The notes beneath the pieces are model-generated. The model did not search any database and was not told the origin of the DNA. It worked only from the letters and a program-made list of their open reading frames with translations. From assembly GCF_014305155.1 (NCBI RefSeq), contig NZ_JACRUK010000012.1, positions 1-64,000 on the forward strand: a DNA stretch of 64,000 nucleotides, in the 5' to 3' direction. The stretch's first letter is position 1, and each line of letters starts with the position of its first letter. The translations under genes and the position numbers were made by a program. This stretch comes from Flavobacterium muglaense. Lineage in GTDB: Bacteria > Bacteroidota > Bacteroidia > Flavobacteriales > Flavobacteriaceae. This document shows, in pieces, positions 17,561 to 25,606 of this stretch.

Positions 17561-18127
17561 ATGGCATCTACATCAGACATCAAAAACGGATTGTGTATTA
17601 AATATAACAATGATATTTACAAAATCATTGAATTTCTTCATGTTAAACCAGGGAAAGGACCTGCTTTTGTTAGAACAAAATTAAGAAGTTTGAGTAACGG
17701 TAAAGTGTTAGATAACACTTTTAGTGCTGGTCATAAAATTGAAGAAGTTAGAGTTGAAAACCATAAATTTCAGTTTTTATATCCTGAAGGTGATGAGTTT
17801 CATTTCATGAACACGGAGTCATTTGAGCAAATTTCATTGAATAAGAATATCTTAGATTCACCAGATTTATTAAAAGAAGGTGAAAGTGTTATGGTAAGTA
17901 TCAATACCGAAACTGATTTACCTCTTTCAGTAGATATGCCTGCATCAGTAGTACTTGAAGTAACTTATGCAGAGCCTGGTATTAAGGGAAATACAGCTAC
18001 AAACGCAACAAAATCGGCTACGGTTGAAACCGGTGCGAGCGTAAATGTACCTTTGTTCATCAATGAAGGTGATAAAATTAAAATAGATACTGCTTCTGGA
18101 AACTACATGGAGCGTGTGAAGGAATAG
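17561..18127 (+). CDS. efp: Translation elongation factor P
   Basis: A 188-residue EF-P with three beta-barrel domains. It binds the ribosome between the P and E sites and relieves stalling at consecutive prolines. The modified loop in domain I reads HVKPGKGPAFVRTKL, with Lys32 at the tip, so it belongs to the lysine class rather than the arginine-rhamnosylated class. Domain III ends with IKIDTASGNYMERVKE, matching the family's C-terminal signature. Flavobacteria often keep efp beside the lpx genes. A lysine-modifying partner is not visible in this window. Confidence 0.96.
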   Translation: MASTSDIKNGLCIKYNNDIYKIIEFLHVKPGKGPAFVRTKLRSLSNGKVLDNTFSAGHKIEEVRVENHKFQFLYPEGDEFHFMNTESFEQISLNKNILDSPDLLKEGESVMVSINTETDLPLSVDMPASVVLEVTYAEPGIKGNTATNATKSATVETGASVNVPLFINEGDKIKIDTASGNYMERVKE

Positions 18128-18193
18128 TTTTTATATGTTTTGGTTTTCAGAATGTTAATAGACGATTTGAAAACCAAAACTAAAATTCAATAA

Positions 18194-19123
18194 ATGAAAT
18201 TTAAACAAGCACAATCTTTAATCAATATTGCAAATTTACTTCAATGTGAGTTTGTTGGTGATGAACAGTTTCAAGTTTTAGGAATGAATGAAATACATGT
18301 CGTAGAACCTGGCGATATTGTGTTTGTAGACCATCCTAAATATTATGATAAAGCTTTAAACTCGGCGGCAACTATTATTTTAATTAATAAAAAAGTGGAT
18401 TGTCCAGAGGGAAAAGCATTATTAATTTCGGAAGATCCTTTTCGAGATTTTAATACATTAACCAAGCACTTTAATCCTTTTCAATCATCGAATGCTGCTA
18501 TTGCCGCTTCTGCAAAAATTGGACTTCATACCATTATACAACCTAATTGTTTTATTGGAAATAATGTAGTCATTGGGCAAAATTGCTTGATTCACTCCAA
18601 TGTTTCTATCTATGACAATACGGTTATTGGCAACAATGTAATTATTCACGCAGGAACTATTCTAGGAGCTGATGCTTTTTATTATAAAAAACGAGAAGAC
18701 GGCTTTGATCAGCTAATTTCGGGTGGTCGAGTGGTTATTGCTGATAATGTGGGTATTGGTGCACTTTGTACTATTGACAAAGGGGTTACTGGTGATACCA
18801 CTATTGGAGAAGGAACAAAATTAGACAATCAAGTTCATGTAGGTCATGATACCGTTATAGGTAAAAAATGTTTAATTGCTTCTCAAACTGGTATTGCAGG
18901 TTGTGTAATTATAGAAGACGAAGTGACTATTTGGGGACAAGTAGGTACTACAAGTGGTATTACAATAGGAAAAAAAGCAGTAATTTTAGGCCAAACAGGA
19001 GTTACAAAATCTGTGGAAGGTGGAAAATCTTATTTTGGTACGCCAATTGAAGAATCTAGAGAGAAGTTGAAACAATTGGCTAACATAAAAAAAATACCTG
19101 AGTTACTCCAAAAATTGAAATAA
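18194..19123 (+). CDS. LpxD paralogue (hexapeptide acyltransferase)
   Basis: A 309-residue LpxD-like protein, shorter than the lpxD at 14175-15218. It keeps an N-terminal domain with [18 protein letters not shown] and a beta-helix. The catalytic-type His is retained in [14 protein letters not shown]. The conserved GSDGFGF segment of LpxD is replaced by [14 protein letters not shown], near the acyl-ACP and acceptor site, so its acceptor or chain length may differ. It lies two codons upstream of an NTF2-like gene and near efp and sucD. It may acylate a different nucleotide sugar; this is inference. Confidence 0.85.
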   Translation: MKFKQAQSLINIANLLQCEFVGDEQFQVLGMNEIHVVEPGDIVFVDHPKYYDKALNSAATIILINKKVDCPEGKALLISEDPFRDFNTLTKHFNPFQSSNAAIAASAKIGLHTIIQPNCFIGNNVVIGQNCLIHSNVSIYDNTVIGNNVIIHAGTILGADAFYYKKREDGFDQLISGGRVVIADNVGIGALCTIDKGVTGDTTIGEGTKLDNQVHVGHDTVIGKKCLIASQTGIAGCVIIEDEVTIWGQVGTTSGITIGKKAVILGQTGVTKSVEGGKSYFGTPIEESREKLKQLANIKKIPELLQKLK

Positions 19124-19125
19124 TT

Positions 19126-19488
19126 ATGTCTGAAAAAGAATTGATTCAAAAGTTTTATAAGTCAGATGCGCTTATTGATAGTAGCATTATGAAAGAATAT
19201 TTGCATCCGGAGATTATCTTAGATTGGAATAGTAGTAAAGGCTTCGTTCAGCTTAATTACGATTCAGTTGTCAATATATCCGATGAATTAAGTAAAGCAT
19301 ACGTACGTTCGAAAGTAAGAATAAGTCATATTGTATCCGAAAATGATTTTGTAACGGTTCGCTATTCTCATTTTGTAAAAACAATTGAGAACCCTAGAGA
19401 AGAGATGTTATTGGCTCATTTTATGGTAATTTGGCAAATAAAAGACAATAAATTATACAGAGGGTATCAAATGAGTCAATTATCCTAA
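19126..19488 (+). CDS. NTF2-like / SnoaL-fold small protein
   Basis: A 120-residue protein with the alpha-helix plus curved-sheet pattern of the NTF2-like superfamily: an N-terminal helix (EKELIQKFYKSDALID), a short LHPEIILDWNSSKGF segment, and paired strands (VRISHIVSENDFVTVRYSHFVKT and LLAHFMVIWQIKDNKLYRGYQMSQ). Such folds bind small hydrophobic ligands or act as simple enzymes. No catalytic residues can be assigned. It follows the LpxD paralogue by only two bases, so the two are probably co-translated and may share a function. Confidence 0.7.
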   Translation: MSEKELIQKFYKSDALIDSSIMKEYLHPEIILDWNSSKGFVQLNYDSVVNISDELSKAYVRSKVRISHIVSENDFVTVRYSHFVKTIENPREEMLLAHFMVIWQIKDNKLYRGYQMSQLS

Positions 19489-19573
19489 TTTATTTTGATA
19501 ATAAAGGGCCAAAAATAATTTTCAAAACCTTACTTTTGCAAGACAAATTTAAAAATCACATAAAATATATATC

Positions 19574-20446
19574 ATGAGTGTTTTAGTTAATAAAGATTCC
19601 AAAATAATTGTTCAAGGATTTACAGGAAGCGAAGGAACTTTCCATGCTTCTCAAATGATTGAATACGGTACTAATGTAGTGGGTGGTGTTACTCCAGGAA
19701 AAGGGGGAACAACTCACTTAGATCGTCCAGTTTTTAATACTGTTCAAGATGCTGTTGATCAAGCTGGTGCTGACACAACTATCATTTTTGTACCACCTGC
19801 TTTTGCTGCTGATGCAATTATGGAAGCTGCTGATGCAGGAATTAAAGTTATTATTGCAATTACTGAAGGTATTCCAGTTGCTGATATGATCAAAGCTAAT
19901 GCTTACGTAAAAGAAAGAAATGCTAGATTAATTGGACCTAACTGTCCTGGTATCATTACTCCAGGTGAAGCTAAAGTTGGTATTATGCCAGGTTTTGTTT
20001 TCAAAAAAGGTACTGTAGGTATTGTTTCTAAATCAGGAACTTTAACTTATGAAGCTGCTGACCAAGTAGTAAAACAAGGATTAGGAATCACTACTGCTAT
20101 TGGTATTGGTGGAGACCCAATCATTGGAACAACTACTAAAGAAGCGGTTGAACTATTAATGAATGACCCAGAAACTAAATGTATCGTAATGATAGGTGAA
20201 ATTGGTGGTCAATTAGAAGCTGATGCTGCTCATTGGATTAAAGCTGATGGTAACCGTAAGCCAGTAGTAGGATTTATAGCGGGAGTTACTGCTCCAGCTG
20301 GTCGTACAATGGGTCACGCAGGTGCTATTGTTGGTGGATCTGACGATACTGCAGAAGCTAAGAAACAAATCATGAGAGAGTGTGGAATCCACGTAGTAGA
20401 TTCTCCTGCTGAGATTGGTAAAAAAGTTAAAGAAGTTATCGGTTAA
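19574..20446 (+). CDS. sucD: Succinyl-CoA synthetase, alpha subunit
   Basis: A 290-residue alpha subunit of the TCA-cycle enzyme that interconverts succinyl-CoA with succinate while making ATP or GTP. The CoA-binding Rossmann domain starts with [36 protein letters not shown]. The phosphohistidine lies in [13 protein letters not shown] -7 element TACTTTTG at 19531-19538 suggests its own promoter, and a perfect terminator follows. The beta subunit gene (sucC) is not in the window, which is common in this group. Confidence 0.97.
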   Translation: MSVLVNKDSKIIVQGFTGSEGTFHASQMIEYGTNVVGGVTPGKGGTTHLDRPVFNTVQDAVDQAGADTTIIFVPPAFAADAIMEAADAGIKVIIAITEGIPVADMIKANAYVKERNARLIGPNCPGIITPGEAKVGIMPGFVFKKGTVGIVSKSGTLTYEAADQVVKQGLGITTAIGIGGDPIIGTTTKEAVELLMNDPETKCIVMIGEIGGQLEADAAHWIKADGNRKPVVGFIAGVTAPAGRTMGHAGAIVGGSDDTAEAKKQIMRECGIHVVDSPAEIGKKVKEVIG

Positions 20447-20482
20447 TTGAAAAATTACCAATGAAAACTTTTCATTATAAAG

Positions 20483-20510
20483 ATGCCTCACTTTTTTGTG
20501 AGGCATTTTA
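20483..20510 (+). terminator. Intrinsic terminator of sucD
   Basis: ATGCCTCAC (20483-20491) pairs perfectly with GTGAGGCAT (20498-20506) around a T-rich loop, followed by TTTA. It lies 37 bases after the sucD stop. Confidence 0.88.
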
Positions 20511-20533
20511 TTTAATATTAATACAATAGAAAG

Positions 20534-20956
20534 ATGTACAAAGAATTAAAAAAGTTTAAAGTAAGCGACAGTTTTACTTTTACAGCAGATGATAGCCTAG
20601 AGCAAGTATGTAACGCTTCTGAAGGAAGTGGAGTATTTTTGGTTTATGCAGTTGGAGATGAAAAAGAGTTAATCATGGTAGGTTCTACTGGAACTGTTCA
20701 AAACGATGGTTCTTTGAAAATCAAAAATGGTGGCTTAAACGATAAAATTGTGGAAGGGCACCAATTTGCTAAAACTGGAAGAAAATATTCTTGGCCAGCA
20801 CAAATGTTAAAAGAAAACATCAATACTCTAGAAGTAGTATGGTACGAAACTTTTAGCGCTGATGCTAAAGGAATTCCTACTGCTGTTGAAGGTCAAGTTT
20901 TACAAAACTTCCTTGATGAAAACGGAAAACTACCTAGATGGAATGTTGCTTTCTAA
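20534..20956 (+). CDS. Small protein of unknown function, faintly GIY-YIG-like
   Basis: A 140-residue cytoplasmic protein with no signal or membrane segment. SEGSGVFLVYAVGDEKELIMVGSTGTVQNDGSLKI recalls the first strands of a GIY-YIG nuclease (G-V/I-Y, 10 residues, Y-V-G-S-T), and an acidic residue is present in the later AVEGQVLQNFLDENGKLPRWN. However, the second YIG tyrosine is a Met (IMVG) and the usual Arg is not obvious. It could be a catalytically dead or divergent member, or unrelated. It is flanked by terminators on both sides, so it is a single-gene unit. Confidence 0.6.
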   Translation: MYKELKKFKVSDSFTFTADDSLEQVCNASEGSGVFLVYAVGDEKELIMVGSTGTVQNDGSLKIKNGGLNDKIVEGHQFAKTGRKYSWPAQMLKENINTLEVVWYETFSADAKGIPTAVEGQVLQNFLDENGKLPRWNVAF

Positions 20957-20984
20957 GCAATTAACCTTTTTATATTTTATATTT

Positions 20985-21011
20985 AAAGCTTTACTTCGGT
21001 AAGGCTTTTTT
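20985..21011 (+). terminator. Intrinsic terminator after the 140-aa protein
   Basis: AAGCTTTAC, tetraloop TTCG, GTAAGGCTT (one G-U pair), then a T6 run ending at 21011. A classic stable UUCG-capped terminator. Confidence 0.88.
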
Positions 21012-21040
21012 GTTTTTAATTCGTAAAATTATACTAACTG

Positions 21041-21072
21041 TTGTTTTATTAGCATTTTTATAAGTACTTTTG
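21041..21072 (+). promoter_or_regulatory. Bacteroidota promoter of the NhaC-type transporter transcript
   Basis: TTG at 21041-21043, 21 nt, then TACTTTTG at 21065-21072. Transcription should start near 21079, exactly at the first stem of the structured leader that follows, which supports both calls. Confidence 0.75.
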
Positions 21073-21077
21073 CAGCC

Positions 21078-21206
21078 GTTATCACGAATCTCTAAATGAG
21101 ATAGCAACCTGCAACAACGAGCAAGGTGCTAAAACGATAAGCCAAATCCTTTGGAAAAAATGTTGTTTTACATTCCCATAATTTAGCTATCGCAATTCGT
21201 TATAAT
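21078..21206 (+). promoter_or_regulatory. SAM-I-like (S-box-related) leader RNA, shortened variant
   Basis: The leader matches the S-box core. P1 is GTTATC (21078-21083) with GATAAG (21136-21141). ACGAA follows P1. The SAM-binding P3 halves are AGCAACCTGC (21103-21112) and GCAAGGTGCTAA (21121-21132). In classical S-boxes the same places read UUAUCAAGAG, AGCAACC, AAGGUGCUAA and GAUAAG. The long P2 arm with its kink-turn and pseudoknot loop is reduced to a small hairpin, ATCTC-TAAAT-GAGAT (21088-21102), and P4 is absent. Downstream, 21186-21205 can pair with the 5' strand of P1/P2 in three blocks (GATAGC, ACGAAT, TTAT), a plausible switch near the start codon. No Rfam search was possible; ligand binding is inferred. 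Confidence 0.6.
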
Positions 21207-21228
21207 CATTTCATTATAAAATTGATTT

Positions 21229-22551
21229 ATGACAGATTTATTTAAAAAAAAGGGAAACGCTTACGCTTTAATTCCTTTGTTAATTTTTATTTTTACTTTT
21301 TTGGGTGCAGGTATATGGCTGGACGATTTTTATGCTTTACCGGCTCCAATAGCTGTAATGTTGGGTATTATAGGAGCTTTTTTGTTGTTTAAAAATTCTA
21401 CCGAAGAAAAAGTGGCAACTTTGATTGCTGGTTGTGGTGAGAGTAAAATCATGACTATGTGTTTGATTTATCTTTTGGCAGGTGCATTTGCAGTGGTAAG
21501 TAAAGCCATGGGTGGAGTAGATGCTGTAGTAAGTCTAGGGATTAATACTATTGATGTCGCTTATTTTCCTTTGGGGATATTTTTAATAGCTGCATTTTTA
21601 TCTACAGCAACAGGAACATCAGTAGGAGCAATTGTAGCAATTGGGCCTATTGCTGTAAATCTGGCAGCTTCTAGTGGTGCTTCTTTGCCATTGATTGCAG
21701 GTGCTTTACTTGGTGGATCCATGTTGGGAGATAATTTATCTATGATTTCTGACACTACCATTGCGGCTACACAATCTTTGGGTTGTGAATTGAAGGATAA
21801 GTTTAAGGTCAATTTATTTATCGCTTTTCCAGCGGCACTTATTACCATTTTAGTTTTCTTTTATTTGGGTTTGAACTCAGATATAATCGCTGTGGCGATT
21901 CCTAAGACGAGTTTTGAATGGATTGCAATTGTTCCTTATGTATTGGTTATCGTACTTGCACTTGTGGGAGTAGATGTTTTTGCGACTTTGGTTATTGGGA
22001 CGGTTCTTGCGGGAATAATAGGTTTTTATGGCAATCATTTTACTTTGATGGAATTTGCTCGAAAAATTTATGAAGGGTTTACCAGTATGACTGAAATCTT
22101 TTTGCTTTCGATGCTTACAGGTGGTCTGGCAGCAATGGTGGATAAAGCGGGCGGAATTGATTTTTTATTGTACCAAATTAAAAAACGTATAAAAAGTAAA
22201 AAATCAGCGCAAGCGGGCATAGGAGCTTTGGTAGGTTTTGCAAATGTTGCTATCGCAAATAATACCGTATCTATTGTGATTACTGGTGGAATTGCAAAGG
22301 AGATTAATGATGAGTACAATTTGAGTTCAAAGAAAACAGCGGCAATTCTAGATATTTTCTCTTGCGTTATTCAAGGAATTTTACCTTATGGAGCACAAGT
22401 TTTATTGATTTTGAGTTTTGCTAATGGTAAACTAGACTTCATGGATTTGCTTGGAAATGCTTGGTATCATTTATTTTTGTTTATTTTTACCTTGGTTGCT
22501 ATTTATAGCTCTTTTTGGGATAAATTAGTAAAACGATTCTTGGATATTTAG
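21229..22551 (+). CDS. NhaC-family transporter, possibly a methionine permease
   Basis: A 440-residue polytopic inner-membrane protein of about eleven or twelve segments with the NhaC Na+/H+ antiporter-superfamily architecture. Landmarks include AAFLSTATGTSVGAIVAIGPIAVNLA, ALLGGSMLGDNLSMISDTTIAATQSLGC and ANVAIANNTVSIVITGGIAKEI, where conserved Asp, Asn and Ser residues face the ion path. Automatic annotation would call it a Na+/H+ antiporter. Members of this superfamily found behind S-box riboswitches have been assigned as methionine transporters (MetT). The SAM-I-like leader here points the same way, but that is inference. It is monocistronic, with a structured element downstream. Confidence 0.82.
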   Translation: MTDLFKKKGNAYALIPLLIFIFTFLGAGIWLDDFYALPAPIAVMLGIIGAFLLFKNSTEEKVATLIAGCGESKIMTMCLIYLLAGAFAVVSKAMGGVDAVVSLGINTIDVAYFPLGIFLIAAFLSTATGTSVGAIVAIGPIAVNLAASSGASLPLIAGALLGGSMLGDNLSMISDTTIAATQSLGCELKDKFKVNLFIAFPAALITILVFFYLGLNSDIIAVAIPKTSFEWIAIVPYVLVIVLALVGVDVFATLVIGTVLAGIIGFYGNHFTLMEFARKIYEGFTSMTEIFLLSMLTGGLAAMVDKAGGIDFLLYQIKKRIKSKKSAQAGIGALVGFANVAIANNTVSIVITGGIAKEINDEYNLSSKKTAAILDIFSCVIQGILPYGAQVLLILSFANGKLDFMDLLGNAWYHLFLFIFTLVAIYSSFWDKLVKRFLDI

Positions 22552-22629
22552 AATCGGTTCATTTTAGGTACTTATTGAATTTGAAACTTTTTTTAAAAAG
22601 GGAATTATTCTATATTTGACAAGTCTAAG

Positions 22630-22710
22630 GTAGCCCTGATAGCAGCGGAAATCCTTTTATTTTTTTTCTTTAAAAAAATAAAAGATTGAAGTGGATAGCA
22701 GGAATAGCTT
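22630..22710 (+). ncRNA. Flavobacterial structured intergenic element, copy 1
   Basis: Conserved-looking blocks TAGCCCTGATAGCAGCGGAA and GGATAGCAGGAATAGC flank a long A/T hairpin: CTTTTATTTTTTT (22654-22666) pairs with AAAAAAATAAAAG (22672-22684). The same plan (GATAGCAGnGrA, A/T hairpin, AGCrGGAA, ATAGC) occurs at 44903-44991. From memory, such elements recur many times in Flavobacterium genomes. They may be an RNA motif of the Flavo-1 kind or a repeat that doubles as a terminator; I cannot decide. It sits between the NhaC-type gene and fabG. Confidence 0.6.
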
Positions 22711-22738
22711 CAAATAAAAATTAAACTAACTTTTGAAT

Positions 22739-23485
22739 ATGAAATTACTAGAAGGAAAAGTGGCAATTATTACTGGCGCAAGTCGTGGAATTGGGAAAGG
22801 AATCGCAGAAGTTTTTGCAAAACATGGAGCAAATGTGGCGTTTACGTACAGTTCATCTGTAGAATCGGCATTAGCATTAGAAAATGAATTGAACGCTTTA
22901 GGAATTAAAGCGAAAGGATACCAGTCAAACGCTGCCGATTTTAACGAAGCGCAAACGATGGTAGATGCTGTAATTGCTGAATTTGGTACGGTGGATATTT
23001 TGATTAATAATGCTGGAATTACTAAGGACAACCTGCTTATGCGTATGTCTGAGGCTGATTTTGACCAAGTAATTGACGTTAATTTAAAGTCGGTTTTTAA
23101 CATGACTAAGGCAGTTCAAAGAACTTTCTTGAAAAAACGTGCTGGATCTATCATCAACATGAGTAGTGTAGTAGGGGTAAAAGGAAATGCAGGACAAACG
23201 AATTATGCTGCGTCTAAGGCTGGAGTTATCGGATTTACAAAATCTGTAGCGCTGGAATTAGGATCTCGTAACATCCGTTGTAATGCAATTGCTCCGGGAT
23301 TTATTGAAACTGAAATGACTGCAAAATTGAATGATGATGTGGTTCAAGGATGGAGAGATGGGATTCCGTTGAAACGCGGAGGAACTACAGAAGATGTTGC
23401 CAATGCGTGTTTATTTTTAGCATCTGACATGAGTGCTTACATTTCAGGACAAGTCTTGAATGTTTGTGGAGGAATGCTTACCTAA
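22739..23485 (+). CDS. fabG: 3-oxoacyl-ACP reductase FabG
   Basis: A 248-residue short-chain dehydrogenase that reduces 3-oxoacyl-ACP with NADPH in fatty-acid elongation. It has the cofactor motif TGASRGIGKGIAE, NNAG in ILINNAGITKDNLLMRM, and the catalytic Ser, Tyr and Lys in INMSSVVGVKGNAGQTNYAASKAG. The C-terminal IAPGFIETEMTAKLNDDV and SDMSAYISGQVLNVCGGM are FabG-typical. ATG 22739 is used; an upstream in-frame TTG adds nothing conserved. The cytoplasmic enzyme is probably transcribed alone. Confidence 0.95.
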   Translation: MKLLEGKVAIITGASRGIGKGIAEVFAKHGANVAFTYSSSVESALALENELNALGIKAKGYQSNAADFNEAQTMVDAVIAEFGTVDILINNAGITKDNLLMRMSEADFDQVIDVNLKSVFNMTKAVQRTFLKKRAGSIINMSSVVGVKGNAGQTNYAASKAGVIGFTKSVALELGSRNIRCNAIAPGFIETEMTAKLNDDVVQGWRDGIPLKRGGTTEDVANACLFLASDMSAYISGQVLNVCGGMLT

Positions 23486-23558
23486 TATTTAAAAATTTAA
23501 TGATTGAAAGATGTAAAGATTCTCTAATTTTTTTATTTTTGAATCAAATATAAATCAT

Positions 23559-25586
23559 ATGACTTTAAACACCGTACTATTAGTTGTTCTTTCATTATTA
23601 GTTGCTGGAGGTTTGTCATTTTTTCAATATATTTACAAGGCCAAAAACAATTCAAAGCTGAATTTGTTTTTGGCTTTTTTGCGTTTTTTATCCGTATTCG
23701 GAATTTTACTGTTGTTGATCAATCCTGTAGTTACAAGGAATACTTTAGAAATAGAAAAACCACCTTTGCCAATTGTGATTGATAATTCTAGTTCGATCGT
23801 AGCGCTTAAAGCAAAAGATAAAACGCAAGAATTGTATGCAGCCTTAACATCAAATGCTGACTTGCAGCAAAAATTTGAAATTGAATCGTATCGATTTGAT
23901 ACGGAATTTCAATCAGATACTCAATTTGATTTTACAGGCAAACAAACCAATCTTGATGCCATAGCCAAGAATTTAAAAAGCATTCACAAAAATGTTGTTT
24001 TTCCTACTGTGATTATTACTGACGGAAATCAAACTACAGGAAACGATTATGTGTATAGTTTTGCCAACAATAATAAAGTTTTCCCGATTGCTGTAGGGGA
24101 TACAACGAAAGTTTTGGATTTTAAAATCACGCAGCTGAATGTCAACAAATATGCATTTTACAAAAATAAGTTTCCTGTAGAAGTTTTTTTTCAATATTCA
24201 GGAGATAAAAATGCTCTTGCCGATTTTACAATATCTCAAGGGAATACGGTTTTAAGTAAAAAGGCCATTTCTTTTTCTAAGGCAAAAAATACAGCAGTTG
24301 CAACAGTATTGCTTACGGCTGATAAGATAGGATCTCAGGTTTTTTCAGCTCGACTTTCGTCCAGAGAAAAAGAGGTTAATACCTATAATAATACCAAGAA
24401 ATTTGCTGTAGAAGTTATTGATCAAAAGACTAATATTGCAATAATAACGGCTATTAACCACCCTGATATAGCAGCATTAAAACGTGCAATAGAGTCTAAT
24501 TCTCAGCGTCAAGTGACCATATTTAATCCCAATAAGATCAATTCATTAAGCGATTATAATGTTTTAATTCTATACCAACCAAATGGTAGTTTTAAAAAGA
24601 TATTTGACGAGAATAAAATAGCTGGTATTAATAGTTTTATCATTACAGGAACACATACTGATTTTGCTTTTTTAAATCAACAACAAAATAATTTAGATTT
24701 CAAAATGAGTAGTCAAAAAGAAGATTATTTGGCTGGTTTTAATTCTCAGTTTAATCTATTTGCCACTGATGATATTGGTTTTGAAAATTTCCCTCCTCTA
24801 GAGAATTCGTATGGAAAAGTCACCGTTAATGGTTCTGTTTCGGTTTTACTAAGTTCGAAAATTAGAAACATTGCTACTAATGCACCTTTATTAGCTTTCG
24901 CTGAAAATCAAGGAAAACGTGCTGCTTTTTTAATGGGCGAAAATAGTTGGAAATGGCGTTTGCAATCGCATGTCAATTTGGATTCATTTGATAAATATGA
25001 TTTGTTCATGGATAAAATCATTCAGTTTTTAGCCTCTAATAATTCTAAGAAATCGTTAGTTGTTAATCATGAAAGTTTTTACAATTCTGGTGAGTCTATA
25101 GAAATCACAGCTCAATATTTTAATAAAAATTATGAGTTTGACGAAAAAGCGCGTTTGACAATAGCGCTGATGAATACCAAAACAAAGCAAACAAAGAATT
25201 ACGATTTATTAAAAAGTAACACGGCTTACAAAGTAAATCTAGATGGATTAGCAGCCGGAAATTATACTTTTAAAGTAACCGAGCTGAATTCAAAAACGGC
25301 TTATGCAGGTCATTTTGAAATTTTGGATTTTGATATCGAGAAACAATTTGTCAATCCTGATGTTGATAAATTAAAGGAATTAGCCCTAAATACGAAGGGG
25401 GAATTATTTTATTCGGACCAAATAGCCGTTTTAATAAAAACTTTATTAGCCGATGAAACTTATAAATCCATTCAGAAAAATAAGGTTATTCGTACCGCAT
25501 TAATAGATTGGTATTGGTTATTGGTTTTGATTGCTATTTTCCTTTCAACAGAATGGTTTGTCCGTAAGTACAACGGTTTGCTGTAA
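23559..25586 (+). CDS. Membrane-anchored VWA/BatA-like protein
   Basis: A 675-residue protein with two N-terminal membrane segments (TVLLVVLSLLVAGGLSFFQYIY and LNLFLAFLRFLSVFGILLLLINPVV) and one near the C-terminus (ALIDWYWLLVLIAIFLSTEWF). The region between is extracytoplasmic. It opens with LPIVIDNSSSIVALK, a degenerate DxSxS metal-site motif of von Willebrand A domains, and includes VIITDGNQTTGNDYVY, typical of that fold. An Ig-like part and the NIAIITAINHPDIAALKRAIESN Rossmann-like section follow. Similar proteins are widespread in Bacteroidota without a firm function. A TATTTTTG -7 box at 23534-23541 suggests its own promoter. Confidence 0.7.
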   Translation: MTLNTVLLVVLSLLVAGGLSFFQYIYKAKNNSKLNLFLAFLRFLSVFGILLLLINPVVTRNTLEIEKPPLPIVIDNSSSIVALKAKDKTQELYAALTSNADLQQKFEIESYRFDTEFQSDTQFDFTGKQTNLDAIAKNLKSIHKNVVFPTVIITDGNQTTGNDYVYSFANNNKVFPIAVGDTTKVLDFKITQLNVNKYAFYKNKFPVEVFFQYSGDKNALADFTISQGNTVLSKKAISFSKAKNTAVATVLLTADKIGSQVFSARLSSREKEVNTYNNTKKFAVEVIDQKTNIAIITAINHPDIAALKRAIESNSQRQVTIFNPNKINSLSDYNVLILYQPNGSFKKIFDENKIAGINSFIITGTHTDFAFLNQQQNNLDFKMSSQKEDYLAGFNSQFNLFATDDIGFENFPPLENSYGKVTVNGSVSVLLSSKIRNIATNAPLLAFAENQGKRAAFLMGENSWKWRLQSHVNLDSFDKYDLFMDKIIQFLASNNSKKSLVVNHESFYNSGESIEITAQYFNKNYEFDEKARLTIALMNTKTKQTKNYDLLKSNTAYKVNLDGLAAGNYTFKVTELNSKTAYAGHFEILDFDIEKQFVNPDVDKLKELALNTKGELFYSDQIAVLIKTLLADETYKSIQKNKVIRTALIDWYWLLVLIAIFLSTEWFVRKYNGLL

Positions 25587-25606
25587 TTTAATACTAATTA
25601 TGAATT

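Noticed and set aside
18868-19050. 60-codon frame inside the LpxD paralogue
   Set aside because: Alternate frame of the hexapeptide repeats; composition is an artefact of the repeat.
22726-23103. 125-codon frame opposite fabG
   Set aside because: Shadow of the well-supported fabG.
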